In this document: in pieces, positions 10,514-19,326 of the stretch
Layout: each line of letters starts with the position of its first letter
How positions within the stretch are numbered: the first letter of the stretch is position 1
From: Clostridia bacterium
GTDB taxonomy: Bacteria; Bacillota; Clostridia; Christensenellales; DTU072
Direction of reading: 5' to 3'
DNA: 64,000 bases
Assembly: GCA_016297005.1 (NCBI GenBank)
Contig: JAEDHK010000003.1
Span: 140,439-204,438, forward strand
Translations under genes and position numbers: made by a program
Notes under the pieces: model-generated
Told to the model about the DNA's origin: nothing
Seen by the model: the letters and a program-made list of their open reading frames with translations, nothing else
Databases searched by the model: none

Positions 10514-10867
10514 TTAAAGCAATTTCATGCCCAAAACGTGCACGTCGACAGCTTTTACCCTCATTCCGGTAAAGTTTTCGACATGGTAAGTGACCGCCGA
10601 TTTTAAACTGTTCACGACGGCTTCGGTATTCACGCCGGAGGCAATCAGGCAATATATGTCGATATATATGCGATTGTCTACGGTAACGAGTTTTATTCCG
10701 CGACTAATGGGATCTTTGTTAAAAAGCATAAGGACGCTATCGCTCAAACGACGACTGACCAATTCGGATACTCCGTAACAGTCCATAACAACTTTTTTGA
10801 TAACAAGCGCTACGGCTTCGTCCGAAACGGAAATATTGCCGTAGATGTTGCTCGTGTGCAGTGCCAT
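10514..10867 (-). CDS. yloU: Asp23/Gls24 family envelope stress protein (YloU-like)
   Basis: 117 residues, typical for the family. The sequence begins with the family opening GNISVSDEAVALVIKKVV and ends with the conserved VKAVDVHVLGMKL strand. Members are small cytoplasmic or membrane-associated proteins linked with alkaline/envelope stress, and in Bacillota one copy is almost always encoded with yloV, as here. The ATG at 10867 has an AAGGAT ribosome binding site. Divergent from rpmB across a 150-base promoter region. Confidence 0.9.
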   Translation of the reverse strand: MALHTSNIYGNISVSDEAVALVIKKVVMDCYGVSELVSRRLSDSVLMLFNKDPISRGIKLVTVDNRIYIDIYCLIASGVNTEAVVNSLKSAVTYHVENFTGMRVKAVDVHVLGMKLL

Positions 10868-10900
10868 CGAGAATAATCCTTATTTTAGTTTTCTATATAT

Positions 10901-10929
10901 AGATTATCATTCGGAACAAAAAAAAGCAA
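10901..10929 (-). promoter_or_regulatory. candidate promoter of the yloU-yloV-recG operon
   Basis: Minus-strand TTGCTT (10924-10929), 17-base gap, TAATCT (10901-10906). The -35 fits well, the -10 is poor and other registers exist, so this is only a candidate. Confidence 0.35.
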
Positions 10930-10957
10930 GTAAAATATAAAAATTATAAAAAAACAA

Positions 10958-10986
10958 TTGCATTCATTTCGATTTCATTGTATAAT
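10958..10986 (+). promoter_or_regulatory. promoter of rpmB
   Basis: TTGCAT (10958-10963), exactly 17 bases, then a perfect TATAAT (10981-10986), 30 bases before the start codon of rpmB. Near-consensus, as expected for a ribosomal protein gene. Confidence 0.85.
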
Positions 10987-11016
10987 TGTCAAGTCATAAT
11001 TCTAGGAGGTAATATC

Positions 11017-11205
11017 ATGAGCAGAGTTTGTTGTGTATGCGGAAAGTCGAGGGCGAGCGGAAACAGCGTAAGCCATAGCCATATTAAAACAAGAAGAGCT
11101 TGGAATGTAAACGTTCATAAAGTAAAAGTAACCGATAAAAACGGTCATATCTCTTATCAATACGTTTGCACCCGTTGTCTCAGAACTATGAAAAAAGACG
11201 CGTAA
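11017..11205 (+). CDS. rpmB: 50S ribosomal protein bL28, zinc-binding form
   Basis: 62 residues, the normal size. It keeps two Cys pairs (CCVCG near the N-terminus and CTRC near the C-terminus), so this is the zinc-binding C+ version of bL28. The conserved HSHIKTRRAWNVN segment contacts 23S rRNA in the family. The start at 11017 is fixed by an AGGAGG ribosome binding site 8 bases upstream; an in-frame extension to 10978 would place translation inside the promoter and is rejected. Monocistronic, bounded by its own promoter and a bidirectional terminator. Confidence 0.96.
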   Translation: MSRVCCVCGKSRASGNSVSHSHIKTRRAWNVNVHKVKVTDKNGHISYQYVCTRCLRTMKKDA

Positions 11206-11224
11206 TTTACCATTATTGTGAATA

Positions 11225-11256
11225 AAAAAGAATGTCTTATACGAGACATTCTTTTT
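11225..11256. terminator. bidirectional intrinsic terminator between rpmB and nifS-like gene
   Basis: A 13-base stem (11225-11237 with 11244-11256) around a 6-base loop. The stem ends are A- and T-runs, so RNA from either strand has a hairpin followed by a U-tract. Serves the convergent rpmB and cysteine desulfurase genes. Confidence 0.85.
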
Positions 11257-11283
11257 TTTGCTGTTTAAAATTTTTTACAGTGA

Positions 11284-12465
11284 TTATATTTGATAGCCTT
11301 TTTCAGAAACAACTTTAAAAAGTGAAGAAGACTCTCTTAGTTTTTTAATTTTGTTTTTTAATATTTCTATAACGTAATCGACTTCTTCCAAAGTTGTGTT
11401 TTTCCCGAAACTGAATCGGACGGACGAACGGGCGTCCTCTTCGTTTCCTCCTATCGCCAAAATAACGTGAGAAGGCTTCTGAGAACCGGAACTACACGCC
11501 GGACCGCTTCCTACGGCGATCCCCGACATATCAAGCACCGTTAAAAGAGTCTCTCCTTTTATTCCGTCGAAGATAAAATCGGCGTTACCGACAAGCCGAT
11601 TTATCCTGCTTCCCGCAAGACGGCATTGCGGTATCTCTTTTTCTACTCTATCGATAAAATGATTTCTGACAGATTCTATCCGAGCGTTGTTAGCGTCCAT
11701 TTCTTCAACGACCAGTCGCATAGCTTCCGCCGTTCCGACAATACCCGGCGTATTCGTCGTACCTGCTCGCTTTCCGTGTTCCTGTTCCCCGCCAAAAATC
11801 AACCGACCGCATCGAATACCGTTCTTGACGTATAACACTCCAACGCCCTTCGGACCGTAGATTTTATGCGCGGAAAAACCGAGCATATCGATATTCATCG
11901 CATGAACGTCTATACGTATGCTGCCGACCGCCTGTACCGCATCCGTATAAAAAGGTATCCCCTTATCCCGACATAAAGTGCCGATCTTTTTGATTGGTTG
12001 GATCGTACCGATTTCGTTATTAGCAAACATGACGGCAACCAAAACCGTGTTATCGCGAATAGCGGCGGCAATATCCGACGGATCGACGACGCCGTCGTCG
12101 TTAACGCTCACGTACGTAATCTCGCAACCTTCCTTTTCCAACTCTTTACAGACGGAGAGAATGGCCGAATGCTCGATATTTGTTGTAACGACGTGCTTTA
12201 CCGGCAAGGAAGAAGCGTTCACGACGCCGCGGAGCGCCCAGTTATCGCTTTCCGTTCCGCCGGAGGTAAAATAAATCTCGCTTGCCGAACAATTCAGATA
12301 AGAAGCTATTCTATCGCGCGCGCGGTCAACTACCGAAATTGCCGCTCTCCCATAAGAGTGCAAGCTGGACGCGTTCCCAAACTTTTCCGTCATGTACGGA
12401 AGCATTTCTTTCAGAACGCGTTCATCCAGCGGCGTCGTCGCCGCATAATCGAGATATACGTGCAT
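11284..12465 (-). CDS. cysteine desulfurase, NifS/IscS family
   Basis: 393 residues. This PLP enzyme removes sulfur from cysteine for Fe-S clusters or tRNA thiolation. Visible are the N-terminal YLDYAATTPLD, the PLP-lysine in FSAHKIYGPKG, and the catalytic cysteine loop GPACSSGSQKPSHV characteristic of group I (NifS/IscS) enzymes. It is the last gene of the long operon, 9 bases after trxA, and no iscU or mnmA is adjacent, so the sulfur acceptor cannot be inferred. A second, group II-like desulfurase lies at 44612-45727. Confidence 0.93.
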   Translation of the reverse strand: MHVYLDYAATTPLDERVLKEMLPYMTEKFGNASSLHSYGRAAISVVDRARDRIASYLNCSASEIYFTSGGTESDNWALRGVVNASSLPVKHVVTTNIEHSAILSVCKELEKEGCEITYVSVNDDGVVDPSDIAAAIRDNTVLVAVMFANNEIGTIQPIKKIGTLCRDKGIPFYTDAVQAVGSIRIDVHAMNIDMLGFSAHKIYGPKGVGVLYVKNGIRCGRLIFGGEQEHGKRAGTTNTPGIVGTAEAMRLVVEEMDANNARIESVRNHFIDRVEKEIPQCRLAGSRINRLVGNADFIFDGIKGETLLTVLDMSGIAVGSGPACSSGSQKPSHVILAIGGNEEDARSSVRFSFGKNTTLEEVDYVIEILKNKIKKLRESSSLFKVVSEKGYQI

Positions 12466-12474
12466 ACAACCTGA

Positions 12475-12789
12475 TCAAGCGATATTGCTTTTAACAAAAT
12501 CGATGATGGCGGATTTGTCTTTCATCCCGACAAATCTTGTTTTTTCAACTCCGTTTTCAAATAAAATAACGGTCGGTACGAACTGTATCTTGTTTTCAAT
12601 GGAAAAACGATTGCAGTCGTCCACGTTGATCTTATAACAAGCGACGCCAAGCGCCTCAATATCGCCCGAGGCCGCAACAAGTTCCGGTCCGAGCAACTTG
12701 CAAGGTCCGCACCAATCGGCATAAAAATCCACCAATGCAAATTTTTGTTCGCCGATCAATCCGATTTCTTTTTCCGACAACACTTTCAT
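12475..12789 (-). CDS. trxA: thioredoxin
   Basis: 104 residues with the active site FYADWCGPCK and the cis-Pro strand FVPTVILFENG. Cytoplasmic dithiol oxidoreductase. Located between hisS (25 bases upstream) and a cysteine desulfurase (9 bases downstream), consistent with co-transcription. Confidence 0.93.
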   Translation of the reverse strand: MKVLSEKEIGLIGEQKFALVDFYADWCGPCKLLGPELVAASGDIEALGVACYKINVDDCNRFSIENKIQFVPTVILFENGVEKTRFVGMKDKSAIIDFVKSNIA

Positions 12790-12814
12790 AATATACCTCT
12801 TTACGTTATATTGA

Positions 12815-14062
12815 CTATATAATTATTGTTGACAAGTCGTCAAGGGAACATTCTTTTTGCTCTTTTGTGCGCATGTTTTTCACGACCACTATGCCCTTTC
12901 TTACCTCTTCTTCGCCCAAAACCACAACGAACCGATAACCACACTTGTCGGCATATTTCATTTGCGCTTTCAGACTTCTTTCCGAAATATCCGTGTCGGC
13001 ACGTATTCCTTTTTTACGGAGCTCGTCAATAGCTTTCAGAGCGATAGGATACTGCTCGGCGCCAAGAGGCGCAATATAAACGTCTCTTCTCGGCGCTTCT
13101 CCGAAAGAAATACCGCAGTTATCCATAACCATGATCAATCTTTCCAATCCCATGCCGAATCCGACGGCAGGCACGCTCTTACCGCCGATCTCTTCACAAA
13201 GGTTATTATACCGGCCGCCTCCGCACACCGTTCCCTGTGCGCCGATGGCGTCGGAGACGAATTCAAAAACGGTACCCGTATAATAGTCAAGTCCACGCAC
13301 AATCTTGGGATCAAGCACGTACTCGATACCGAGCGCGTCCAATGCTCCGCATAACTTTTTTTGATGCTCTTTGCAGTTATCGCATAAATAATCGCTTACA
13401 ACGGGTGCTTTTTCAGCGATTCTTTTACATTCTTCCACCTTGCAATCCAAAAGACGAAGCGGGTTTTTATTCAGTCTTTCCTGACAAGTAGGACAAAGCT
13501 GATCTTCAAAAGAACGGAAATAAGCGACAAGCGCTTTTGAATACTCTTTTCTGCATTCCGAACATCCGATGCTATTCAGATGAAGCGTCAACTTATCCAC
13601 GCCGACTTCGTTCAAAAACCGACGCGCAATAGAAATGACTTCGGCGTCCGCGTAAGGAGAAGCGCTACCGTATAATTCAACGCCGAATTGGTGATGCTCT
13701 CTTAAACGGCCGGACTGCGGCTTTTCGTACCGAAAAACGGAAGTAAGATAGTACATTTTCGTCGGTTGCGGCGCATTATCAAGACCGTTTTCCGCAAAAC
13801 AGCGAGCAACTCCCGCCGTGCCTTCCGGCTTTAACGTCATACTTCGACCGCCTTTATCATCAAAGGTGTACATCTCTTTATTTACGATATCCGTTGTCTC
13901 GCCTACGCCGCGTAAAAACAATTCTGTATGCTCGAACGTCGGCGTACGGATCTCTTTGACGCCGAATCTGTCGCAAACGCCTCTGATCTTATTTTCAAGA
14001 TAATGCCACTTAAAACTTTCTTCGGGCAGAACGTCTTTCGTGCCCTTCGGTAACGTAATCAT
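12815..14062 (-). CDS. hisS: histidyl-tRNA synthetase
   Basis: 415 residues, the family norm. Class II motif 2 is seen in FRYEKPQSGRLREHHQFG, the histidine-binding motifs in VRGLDYYTGTVFEF and GGGRYNNL, and the C-terminal anticodon-binding domain begins around RRDVYIAPLG. A Cys-containing insertion (CPTCQERLNKNPLRLLDCK) is a usual feature of bacterial HisRS. Follows hslU by 12 bases. Confidence 0.97.
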   Translation of the reverse strand: MITLPKGTKDVLPEESFKWHYLENKIRGVCDRFGVKEIRTPTFEHTELFLRGVGETTDIVNKEMYTFDDKGGRSMTLKPEGTAGVARCFAENGLDNAPQPTKMYYLTSVFRYEKPQSGRLREHHQFGVELYGSASPYADAEVISIARRFLNEVGVDKLTLHLNSIGCSECRKEYSKALVAYFRSFEDQLCPTCQERLNKNPLRLLDCKVEECKRIAEKAPVVSDYLCDNCKEHQKKLCGALDALGIEYVLDPKIVRGLDYYTGTVFEFVSDAIGAQGTVCGGGRYNNLCEEIGGKSVPAVGFGMGLERLIMVMDNCGISFGEAPRRDVYIAPLGAEQYPIALKAIDELRKKGIRADTDISERSLKAQMKYADKCGYRFVVVLGEEEVRKGIVVVKNMRTKEQKECSLDDLSTIII

Positions 14063-14074
14063 TTTTTTCCAACC

Positions 14075-15388
14075 TTAAATAATGTATTTTTTCAAATTCA
14101 TAGTCTTGACAGCTTTTTCAAGATGCTTATCAACATAGGCCTTATCGACGATCAATTCCTGCATTTCGCCCTCTCCGTCCGCGCTGAACGATACGTCTTC
14201 CAAAAGCATTTCCATAATGGTATGCAGTCTGCGCGCCCCGATGTTTTCTTTATTCTCATTTTCCATAAAGGCGATCTTCGCCATCTCCGTAATGGCGTCG
14301 TCCGTAAACTTAACGTCCACCTTATCCACTTTTAACATTTCGGCATACTGCATGATGATCGCGTTATCCGGCTCGCGAAGAATCCTGGTAAAGTCCTCTT
14401 CCGTCAAGCTATTCAAGTCGACCATTACCGGAAAACGCCCTTGCAATTCGGGGATAAGATCGCTTACTTTTGCAATGTGAAAGGCGCCGGCGGCAATAAA
14501 CAGAATGAAATCCGTCTTGATATTGCCGTATTTGGTAGAAACGGTACAACCTTCTACAATCGGCAGAATATCTCTCTGTACGCCTTCTCTGCTGACGTCA
14601 GGTCCGTGCCCTTCGCCTTTCGACGCAATTTTGTCCATTTCGTCGATAAAGACGATTCCGTCCTGTTCGGCACGAGTCAGACCTTCGGCGTTGATAGAAT
14701 CCATATCGATCATTTTGTCGGCTTCCTGACTAATAAATATTTTTAATGCGGAAGCAACGTTCATCTTGCGCTTCTTTTTCTTTTTCGGCATGATACTATT
14801 AATGATCTCGCCGAAATTGTTATCGTTTCCGCCGCCCATTGGACCGAGTTGAAGCTGCTTCGGAGCCTCTTCTACTTCAATTTCAACGGGGATTTTATCC
14901 AATTTTCCGCTCAAAAGATCGTCTTCTAACTCTTTACGGATTATTTCTTCGGCCTTTTCGGGATGAGCTTTTCTCTTGATGGGGAGTATCGCCGTAACGA
15001 TCTTATTGACAGCAATTTCTTTCGCCTTAGGCTCGACTTCGGCCAGTTTTTCTTCTTTAACCAACCTGATCGAGACTTCCACTAAGTCGCGTATCATACT
15101 TTCAACGTCGCGACCAACGTAGCCGACTTCAGTAAACTTGGTCGCTTCTACTTTAACAAACGGCGCTTTGACCAGTTTTGCAAGACGACGTGCAATCTCT
15201 GTTTTGCCGACGCCGGTAGGACCGCGCATAATAATATTCTTCGGCGTGATCTCTTCGCGCATTTCGGCCGGGAGCATTCTTCTTCTGTACCTGTTACGAA
15301 GCGCCACGGCAACGGCCTTTTTCGCTTCGTTCTGTCCGATGATGTATCTGTCAAGTTCGGTTACGATCTGTTTCGGTGTCAGTTCCAT
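14075..15388 (-). CDS. hslU: ATP-dependent protease ATPase subunit HslU (ClpY)
   Basis: 437 residues. AAA+ unfoldase feeding the HslV peptidase. Walker A GPTGVGKTEIARRLAKL, Walker B IVFIDEMDKI, the pore motif GYVGRD, and sensor-type GARRLHTIME near the C-terminus. The intermediate (I) domain lies between them. The C-terminal tail ends in KKYII, similar to the hydrophobic tails that insert into HslV. Eleven bases after hslV. Confidence 0.97.
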   Translation of the reverse strand: MELTPKQIVTELDRYIIGQNEAKKAVAVALRNRYRRRMLPAEMREEITPKNIIMRGPTGVGKTEIARRLAKLVKAPFVKVEATKFTEVGYVGRDVESMIRDLVEVSIRLVKEEKLAEVEPKAKEIAVNKIVTAILPIKRKAHPEKAEEIIRKELEDDLLSGKLDKIPVEIEVEEAPKQLQLGPMGGGNDNNFGEIINSIMPKKKKKRKMNVASALKIFISQEADKMIDMDSINAEGLTRAEQDGIVFIDEMDKIASKGEGHGPDVSREGVQRDILPIVEGCTVSTKYGNIKTDFILFIAAGAFHIAKVSDLIPELQGRFPVMVDLNSLTEEDFTRILREPDNAIIMQYAEMLKVDKVDVKFTDDAITEMAKIAFMENENKENIGARRLHTIMEMLLEDVSFSADGEGEMQELIVDKAYVDKHLEKAVKTMNLKKYII

Positions 15389-15399
15389 AAAATACCCCC

Positions 15400-15930
15400 T
15401 TATACGGTTTCCACAACGATATTGGTGTTGGTGAAGATGCAGATATCGCTCGCAATCTTCATAGCTTTACGTACTATCTCTTCGGCGCCCATATCGGTGT
15501 TATCCATAAGCGCGCGCGCCGCGCTGAGCGCATAGTTTCCACCGCTTCCGATGGCGCAAACGCCGTATTCGGGTTCAATCACGTTTCCGTCTCCGCTGAT
15601 CACGTAAAGATTATCCTTATCGGCAACGATCAGCATCGCTTCCATATTGCGTAAACTACCCGTTCTCCAAAGTTCGGCAAGTTCAACGGCTGAACGCATC
15701 AGATTGCCGGAATACTTTTGCAACATTCCTTCAAATCTTTCGCTCATTGTAAAAGCGTCGCTTACCGTTCCTGCAAAACCGATAACTACTTTATCGTCAT
15801 AAATCCTTTTTACTTTTTTTGCATTCCCTTTCATTACGATGCTGTTACCCATCGTGACCTGTCCGTCGCCGGCTATCGCGGTGATACCGTTCCGCTTCAC
15901 GGCGCAGATTGTCGTGCCTTTCATATCCAT
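15400..15930 (-). CDS. hslV: ATP-dependent protease peptidase subunit HslV (ClpQ)
   Basis: 176 residues. Proteasome-type threonine peptidase; the mature N-terminus is predicted at the Thr of MDMKG|TTICAV, so a five-residue propeptide is removed. GDGQVTMGN and SGDGNVIEPEYGVCAIGSGG are family blocks. The start at 15930 is chosen for its AAGGAGG ribosome binding site 9 bases upstream; the frame is open further (to 16107) but that stretch overlaps the end of trmFO. Transcribed with hslU. Confidence 0.95.
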   Translation of the reverse strand: MDMKGTTICAVKRNGITAIAGDGQVTMGNSIVMKGNAKKVKRIYDDKVVIGFAGTVSDAFTMSERFEGMLQKYSGNLMRSAVELAELWRTGSLRNMEAMLIVADKDNLYVISGDGNVIEPEYGVCAIGSGGNYALSAARALMDNTDMGAEEIVRKAMKIASDICIFTNTNIVVETV

Positions 15931-15952
15931 AAAAATCTGCCTCCTTATATTC

Positions 15953-17248
15953 TTATATATTATCCGATACAAACCGTTCCATATCGGAGACGGCCCTCTT
16001 TCCGTATTCTTCTTTCCTTTTTTTCTTATCCCGTATTCCTTCGATGGGCGGCAATAACGCAAAACTGACGTGCATCGGTTGGAAATCCTGATTAGGCGTC
16101 GATACATACCGCATCAAACTACCCGTTAGCGTCGTTACCGGCGGCAGAATCGACTCGAATCCGCGCGCTTTTCTATCGATATTTATCGCGCACATCAGTC
16201 CGCCGACAATAGACTCCATATACCCTTCTACACCGCTGATTTGCCCGGCGAAAAAGATGCTTCCGTTCTTTTTCAGACTGAAATCGCTGTTTAATAACGC
16301 CGGAGCGTTAATAAACGTATTTCTGTGCATAACGCCGTACCGCACAAATTCGGCCTCTTTAAGCGCAGGGATCATGCCGAACACTCTCTTTTGCTCGCCG
16401 AATTTTAAATTTGTTTGAAATCCGACAAGATTATACAGATTACCGGCCGCGTCTTCTTTCCTGAGTTGTACGACGGCATACGGTCTTCTTCCCGTCGCGG
16501 GATCGGTAAGTCCCACGGGACGTAAAGGACCGAAACGTAAAGTATCCTCCCCTCTTGCCGCCATGACTTCAACCGGCATACACGCTTCGAATACGTCGCC
16601 TTTTTCAAAATCTTTCAAAAGCACTTTTTCGGCGCCGACGAGTTCTTTCACAAAAGCGTAATACTCTTCTTTGTCAAGTGGAAGATTTAAATAGTCTTCC
16701 CCTCCTTTGCCGTATCTCCCCGCAAAGAAAGCGTGCTCCATATCGATACTGTCTTTCTTTACGATAGGCGCGACCGCGTCGTAAAAATGTAAGTGTTCTT
16801 CTCCGAAAAGTACGGAAATTCTGTCCGTTAATTCCTTCGAAGCAAGCGGTCCTGCGGCGATCACAGTCCAATCATCGATCTCGTCGCACTCTTCCCGGAC
16901 TAGATTCAGATTCGGCATCGAAAGCAATTCTTGCTCTGCTTTCTCGGAAAACAAATCACGATCGACAGCCAATGCGCCTCCTGCCGGCACAGCGCAGGTT
17001 TTCGCTATCCGAAGAAGAAAGCAGTCGAGCAATTCGGCTTCTTTTTTGAGCGCCCCTTGCGAGGTAGCAACGTCCGTCGATTTCAAACTGTTACTGCAAA
17101 CAAGCTCGCATAACTTACTCGTTTTATGCGCGGGCGTACCGACGCTCGGTCTCATCTCGTACAGATCAACCGAGTATCCGCGTTTCAGAAGTTGATAAGC
17201 GCATTCGCAACCGGCCAGCCCGCCGCCGATAACCTTTATTTTTTTCAT
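15953..17248 (-). CDS. trmFO: methylenetetrahydrofolate-tRNA-(uracil-5-)-methyltransferase TrmFO
   Basis: 431 residues. Folate/FAD-dependent enzyme forming m5U54 in the T-loop of tRNA. N-terminal FAD-binding motif IKVIGGGLAGCECAYQL, then the signature block MRPSVGTPAHKT, LCELVCSNSLKS, and a late GQISGVEGYMESIVGGL. Overlaps the topA stop by 4 bases (ATGA), the same topA-trmFO-hslVU order as in Bacillus but without xerC/codY. Confidence 0.96.
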   Translation of the reverse strand: MKKIKVIGGGLAGCECAYQLLKRGYSVDLYEMRPSVGTPAHKTSKLCELVCSNSLKSTDVATSQGALKKEAELLDCFLLRIAKTCAVPAGGALAVDRDLFSEKAEQELLSMPNLNLVREECDEIDDWTVIAAGPLASKELTDRISVLFGEEHLHFYDAVAPIVKKDSIDMEHAFFAGRYGKGGEDYLNLPLDKEEYYAFVKELVGAEKVLLKDFEKGDVFEACMPVEVMAARGEDTLRFGPLRPVGLTDPATGRRPYAVVQLRKEDAAGNLYNLVGFQTNLKFGEQKRVFGMIPALKEAEFVRYGVMHRNTFINAPALLNSDFSLKKNGSIFFAGQISGVEGYMESIVGGLMCAINIDRKARGFESILPPVTTLTGSLMRYVSTPNQDFQPMHVSFALLPPIEGIRDKKKRKEEYGKRAVSDMERFVSDNI

Positions 17249-19326
17249 TCTTCGGTAGGTATGACCACGTGATTACATTTTTTGTTGACGCAAATGTATT
17301 GTTTTTGTCCGTCCTTAACCACAACGCGCATGACGTTACGGCATTTAGGACAAAAGATGGGCGCCGGTATCTCCCAGCTCATAAAGTCGCAGGTCGGATA
17401 GTTTCCGCAACCGAAAAATACCTTACCCGTTTTTGTCTTCTTCTTTACGATCTTTCCGCCGCATCGAGGACATACGCCGACAACTTCGTCAATGTTTTTG
17501 ATATTTTTGCATTTAGGGAAGTTGGGACAAGCCAGGAACTTGCCGAATCTTCCGTTTCTGACTACCATATGCGCCCCGCACTTGTCGCAAACAACGTCGC
17601 TTACCTCTTCATTCAGACGAACCTTTTTCTCGGAGGAATAAGCCTTTGACAGACTTTCAGAAAAATGCGGATAAAAATCGGCGATAATCTTTTGCCATTC
17701 CGTTCCGTTGACAATGTAGTCGAGTTTATCTTCCATCTCCGCGGTAAACTTAATATTAACGATGTCGGAAAAATTCTTTTCCATGAACTCGGTTACCTTA
17801 AATCCAAGTTCGGTCGGCTTCATGCTCTTTCCGTCCTTTTCGGTGTAATCGCGCTTGGCAAGAACGGAAACAACCGACGCGTAGGTGGCAGGTCTGCCTA
17901 TACCGTTTTCTTCCATGGCTTTAATGAATGTCGATTCCGTATATCTGGACGGAGCCTTAGTAAATTTCTGCTCCGATTTAAGATCTTTCAGGTTCAGTTT
18001 TTCGCCTTCCGTGAAGTCCGGCAACCGAACGTCGTCTTCATCTTCTTCCTTAACAGTATCGTACACTACAGTATAGCCCTTAAACTTAACGGTTTTACCG
18101 TTCAACTTAAATCCGTACCTGTCTCCGCCCTCGCAGCCGACAATGTGGACGTTGAGCGTATTATAAATAGCGTCCGTCATCTGGCTGGCAAGATATCTGT
18201 CGTAAATTAACTTATACAAGCGATATTGATTTCTGCCGATCTTGTTTTTGATACTTTCCGGCGTTCTTTCGATGGATATGGGTCTGATCGCCTCGTGCGC
18301 GTCCTGGACGTTACTCCCTTTTGCGGTATACACGTTGTACTTTGCCGGCGCATACTCTTCGCCGTATACCGACTTGATATAATCGGCGCAATCTTTTTGT
18401 GCTTCGGCGCTGACGCGTACGGAATCCGTACGAATGTAAGTAACGAGCGCAGTCAAGCCTTCGCCTTCGATCTCAACGCCCTCATAAAGCTGTTGCGCGA
18501 TCTTCATAACGTCCGGCGTGGATAATTGAAGACGCGCCGAACCGTCCTGTTGAAGGGTGCTGGTAGTAAACGGCGGATACGGATGACTCTTACTGACGCC
18601 CCGTTTGACGGAATCGACGGAGTATTCCGCCCGCTTTAAGCGTTCTACAATATTATTGGCGTCTTCACTGTTTTTAACGGTCAATTTCTTTCCGTTCAGA
18701 TCGTTCAGAAGAGCTTTAATGGCCGACGTCTTACCTTCTTTCAGTAAGAACGCATAGATATGCCAGTATTCTTCCGGCACAAACGCAAGTATTTCTCTTT
18801 CCCTGTCCACGATCATTTTGAGCGCGGCGCTTTGCACGCGACCTCCGGAAAGTCCCTGTTTGATCTTTTGATTCAAAATCGGGCTGATTTTATAGCCGAC
18901 AAGTCTGTCCAGAACGCGTCTTGCCTGTTGGGCGTCGACAAGATTCATATTGATATCGCGCGGTTGTTTCAGCGCGTTATTGACTGCCCTGTAACTGATT
19001 TCGTTGAATTCTATGCGACAGTTCTTTTCTTTTATTTCCAAAACGTTGCTCAAATGCCAACTGATTGCCTCTCCTTCGCGGTCCGGGTCGGTTGCAAGAT
19101 AGACTTCCTGACTTTCTTTTACGGCAGTTTTCAGACGCTTAACGACGTCTTGTTTGTCTTTGACCATTACGTACGTCGGCTTAAAATTATTTTCGATGTC
19201 GATTCCGAAATTCTTTTCCGGAAGATCGCAGACGTGGCCGCTGCTTGCGAGCACGCGAAAGTCTTTTCCGAGGTACTTTTGTATTGTTTTCGCCTTAGTT
19301 GGCGATTCTACTATGACCAGTTTCAT
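17245..19326 (-). CDS. topA: DNA topoisomerase I
   Basis: 693 residues. Type IA topoisomerase relaxing negative supercoils. TOPRIM domain with IVESPTKAKTI and ATDPDREGEAISWHL, active-site Tyr in TYIRTDS (near residue 300), GRPATYASV block, and three C-terminal four-Cys zinc ribbons beginning CDKCGAHM, CPRCGGKI and CPKCRNVM. Starts directly after the dprA stop with GGAG inside dprA as ribosome binding site. Confidence 0.97.
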   Translation of the reverse strand: MKLVIVESPTKAKTIQKYLGKDFRVLASSGHVCDLPEKNFGIDIENNFKPTYVMVKDKQDVVKRLKTAVKESQEVYLATDPDREGEAISWHLSNVLEIKEKNCRIEFNEISYRAVNNALKQPRDINMNLVDAQQARRVLDRLVGYKISPILNQKIKQGLSGGRVQSAALKMIVDREREILAFVPEEYWHIYAFLLKEGKTSAIKALLNDLNGKKLTVKNSEDANNIVERLKRAEYSVDSVKRGVSKSHPYPPFTTSTLQQDGSARLQLSTPDVMKIAQQLYEGVEIEGEGLTALVTYIRTDSVRVSAEAQKDCADYIKSVYGEEYAPAKYNVYTAKGSNVQDAHEAIRPISIERTPESIKNKIGRNQYRLYKLIYDRYLASQMTDAIYNTLNVHIVGCEGGDRYGFKLNGKTVKFKGYTVVYDTVKEEDEDDVRLPDFTEGEKLNLKDLKSEQKFTKAPSRYTESTFIKAMEENGIGRPATYASVVSVLAKRDYTEKDGKSMKPTELGFKVTEFMEKNFSDIVNIKFTAEMEDKLDYIVNGTEWQKIIADFYPHFSESLSKAYSSEKKVRLNEEVSDVVCDKCGAHMVVRNGRFGKFLACPNFPKCKNIKNIDEVVGVCPRCGGKIVKKKTKTGKVFFGCGNYPTCDFMSWEIPAPIFCPKCRNVMRVVVKDGQKQYICVNKKCNHVVIPTEE

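Noticed and set aside
10978..11016. 13-residue N-terminal extension of bL28
   Set aside because: Would start within the promoter, before any transcript could contain it.
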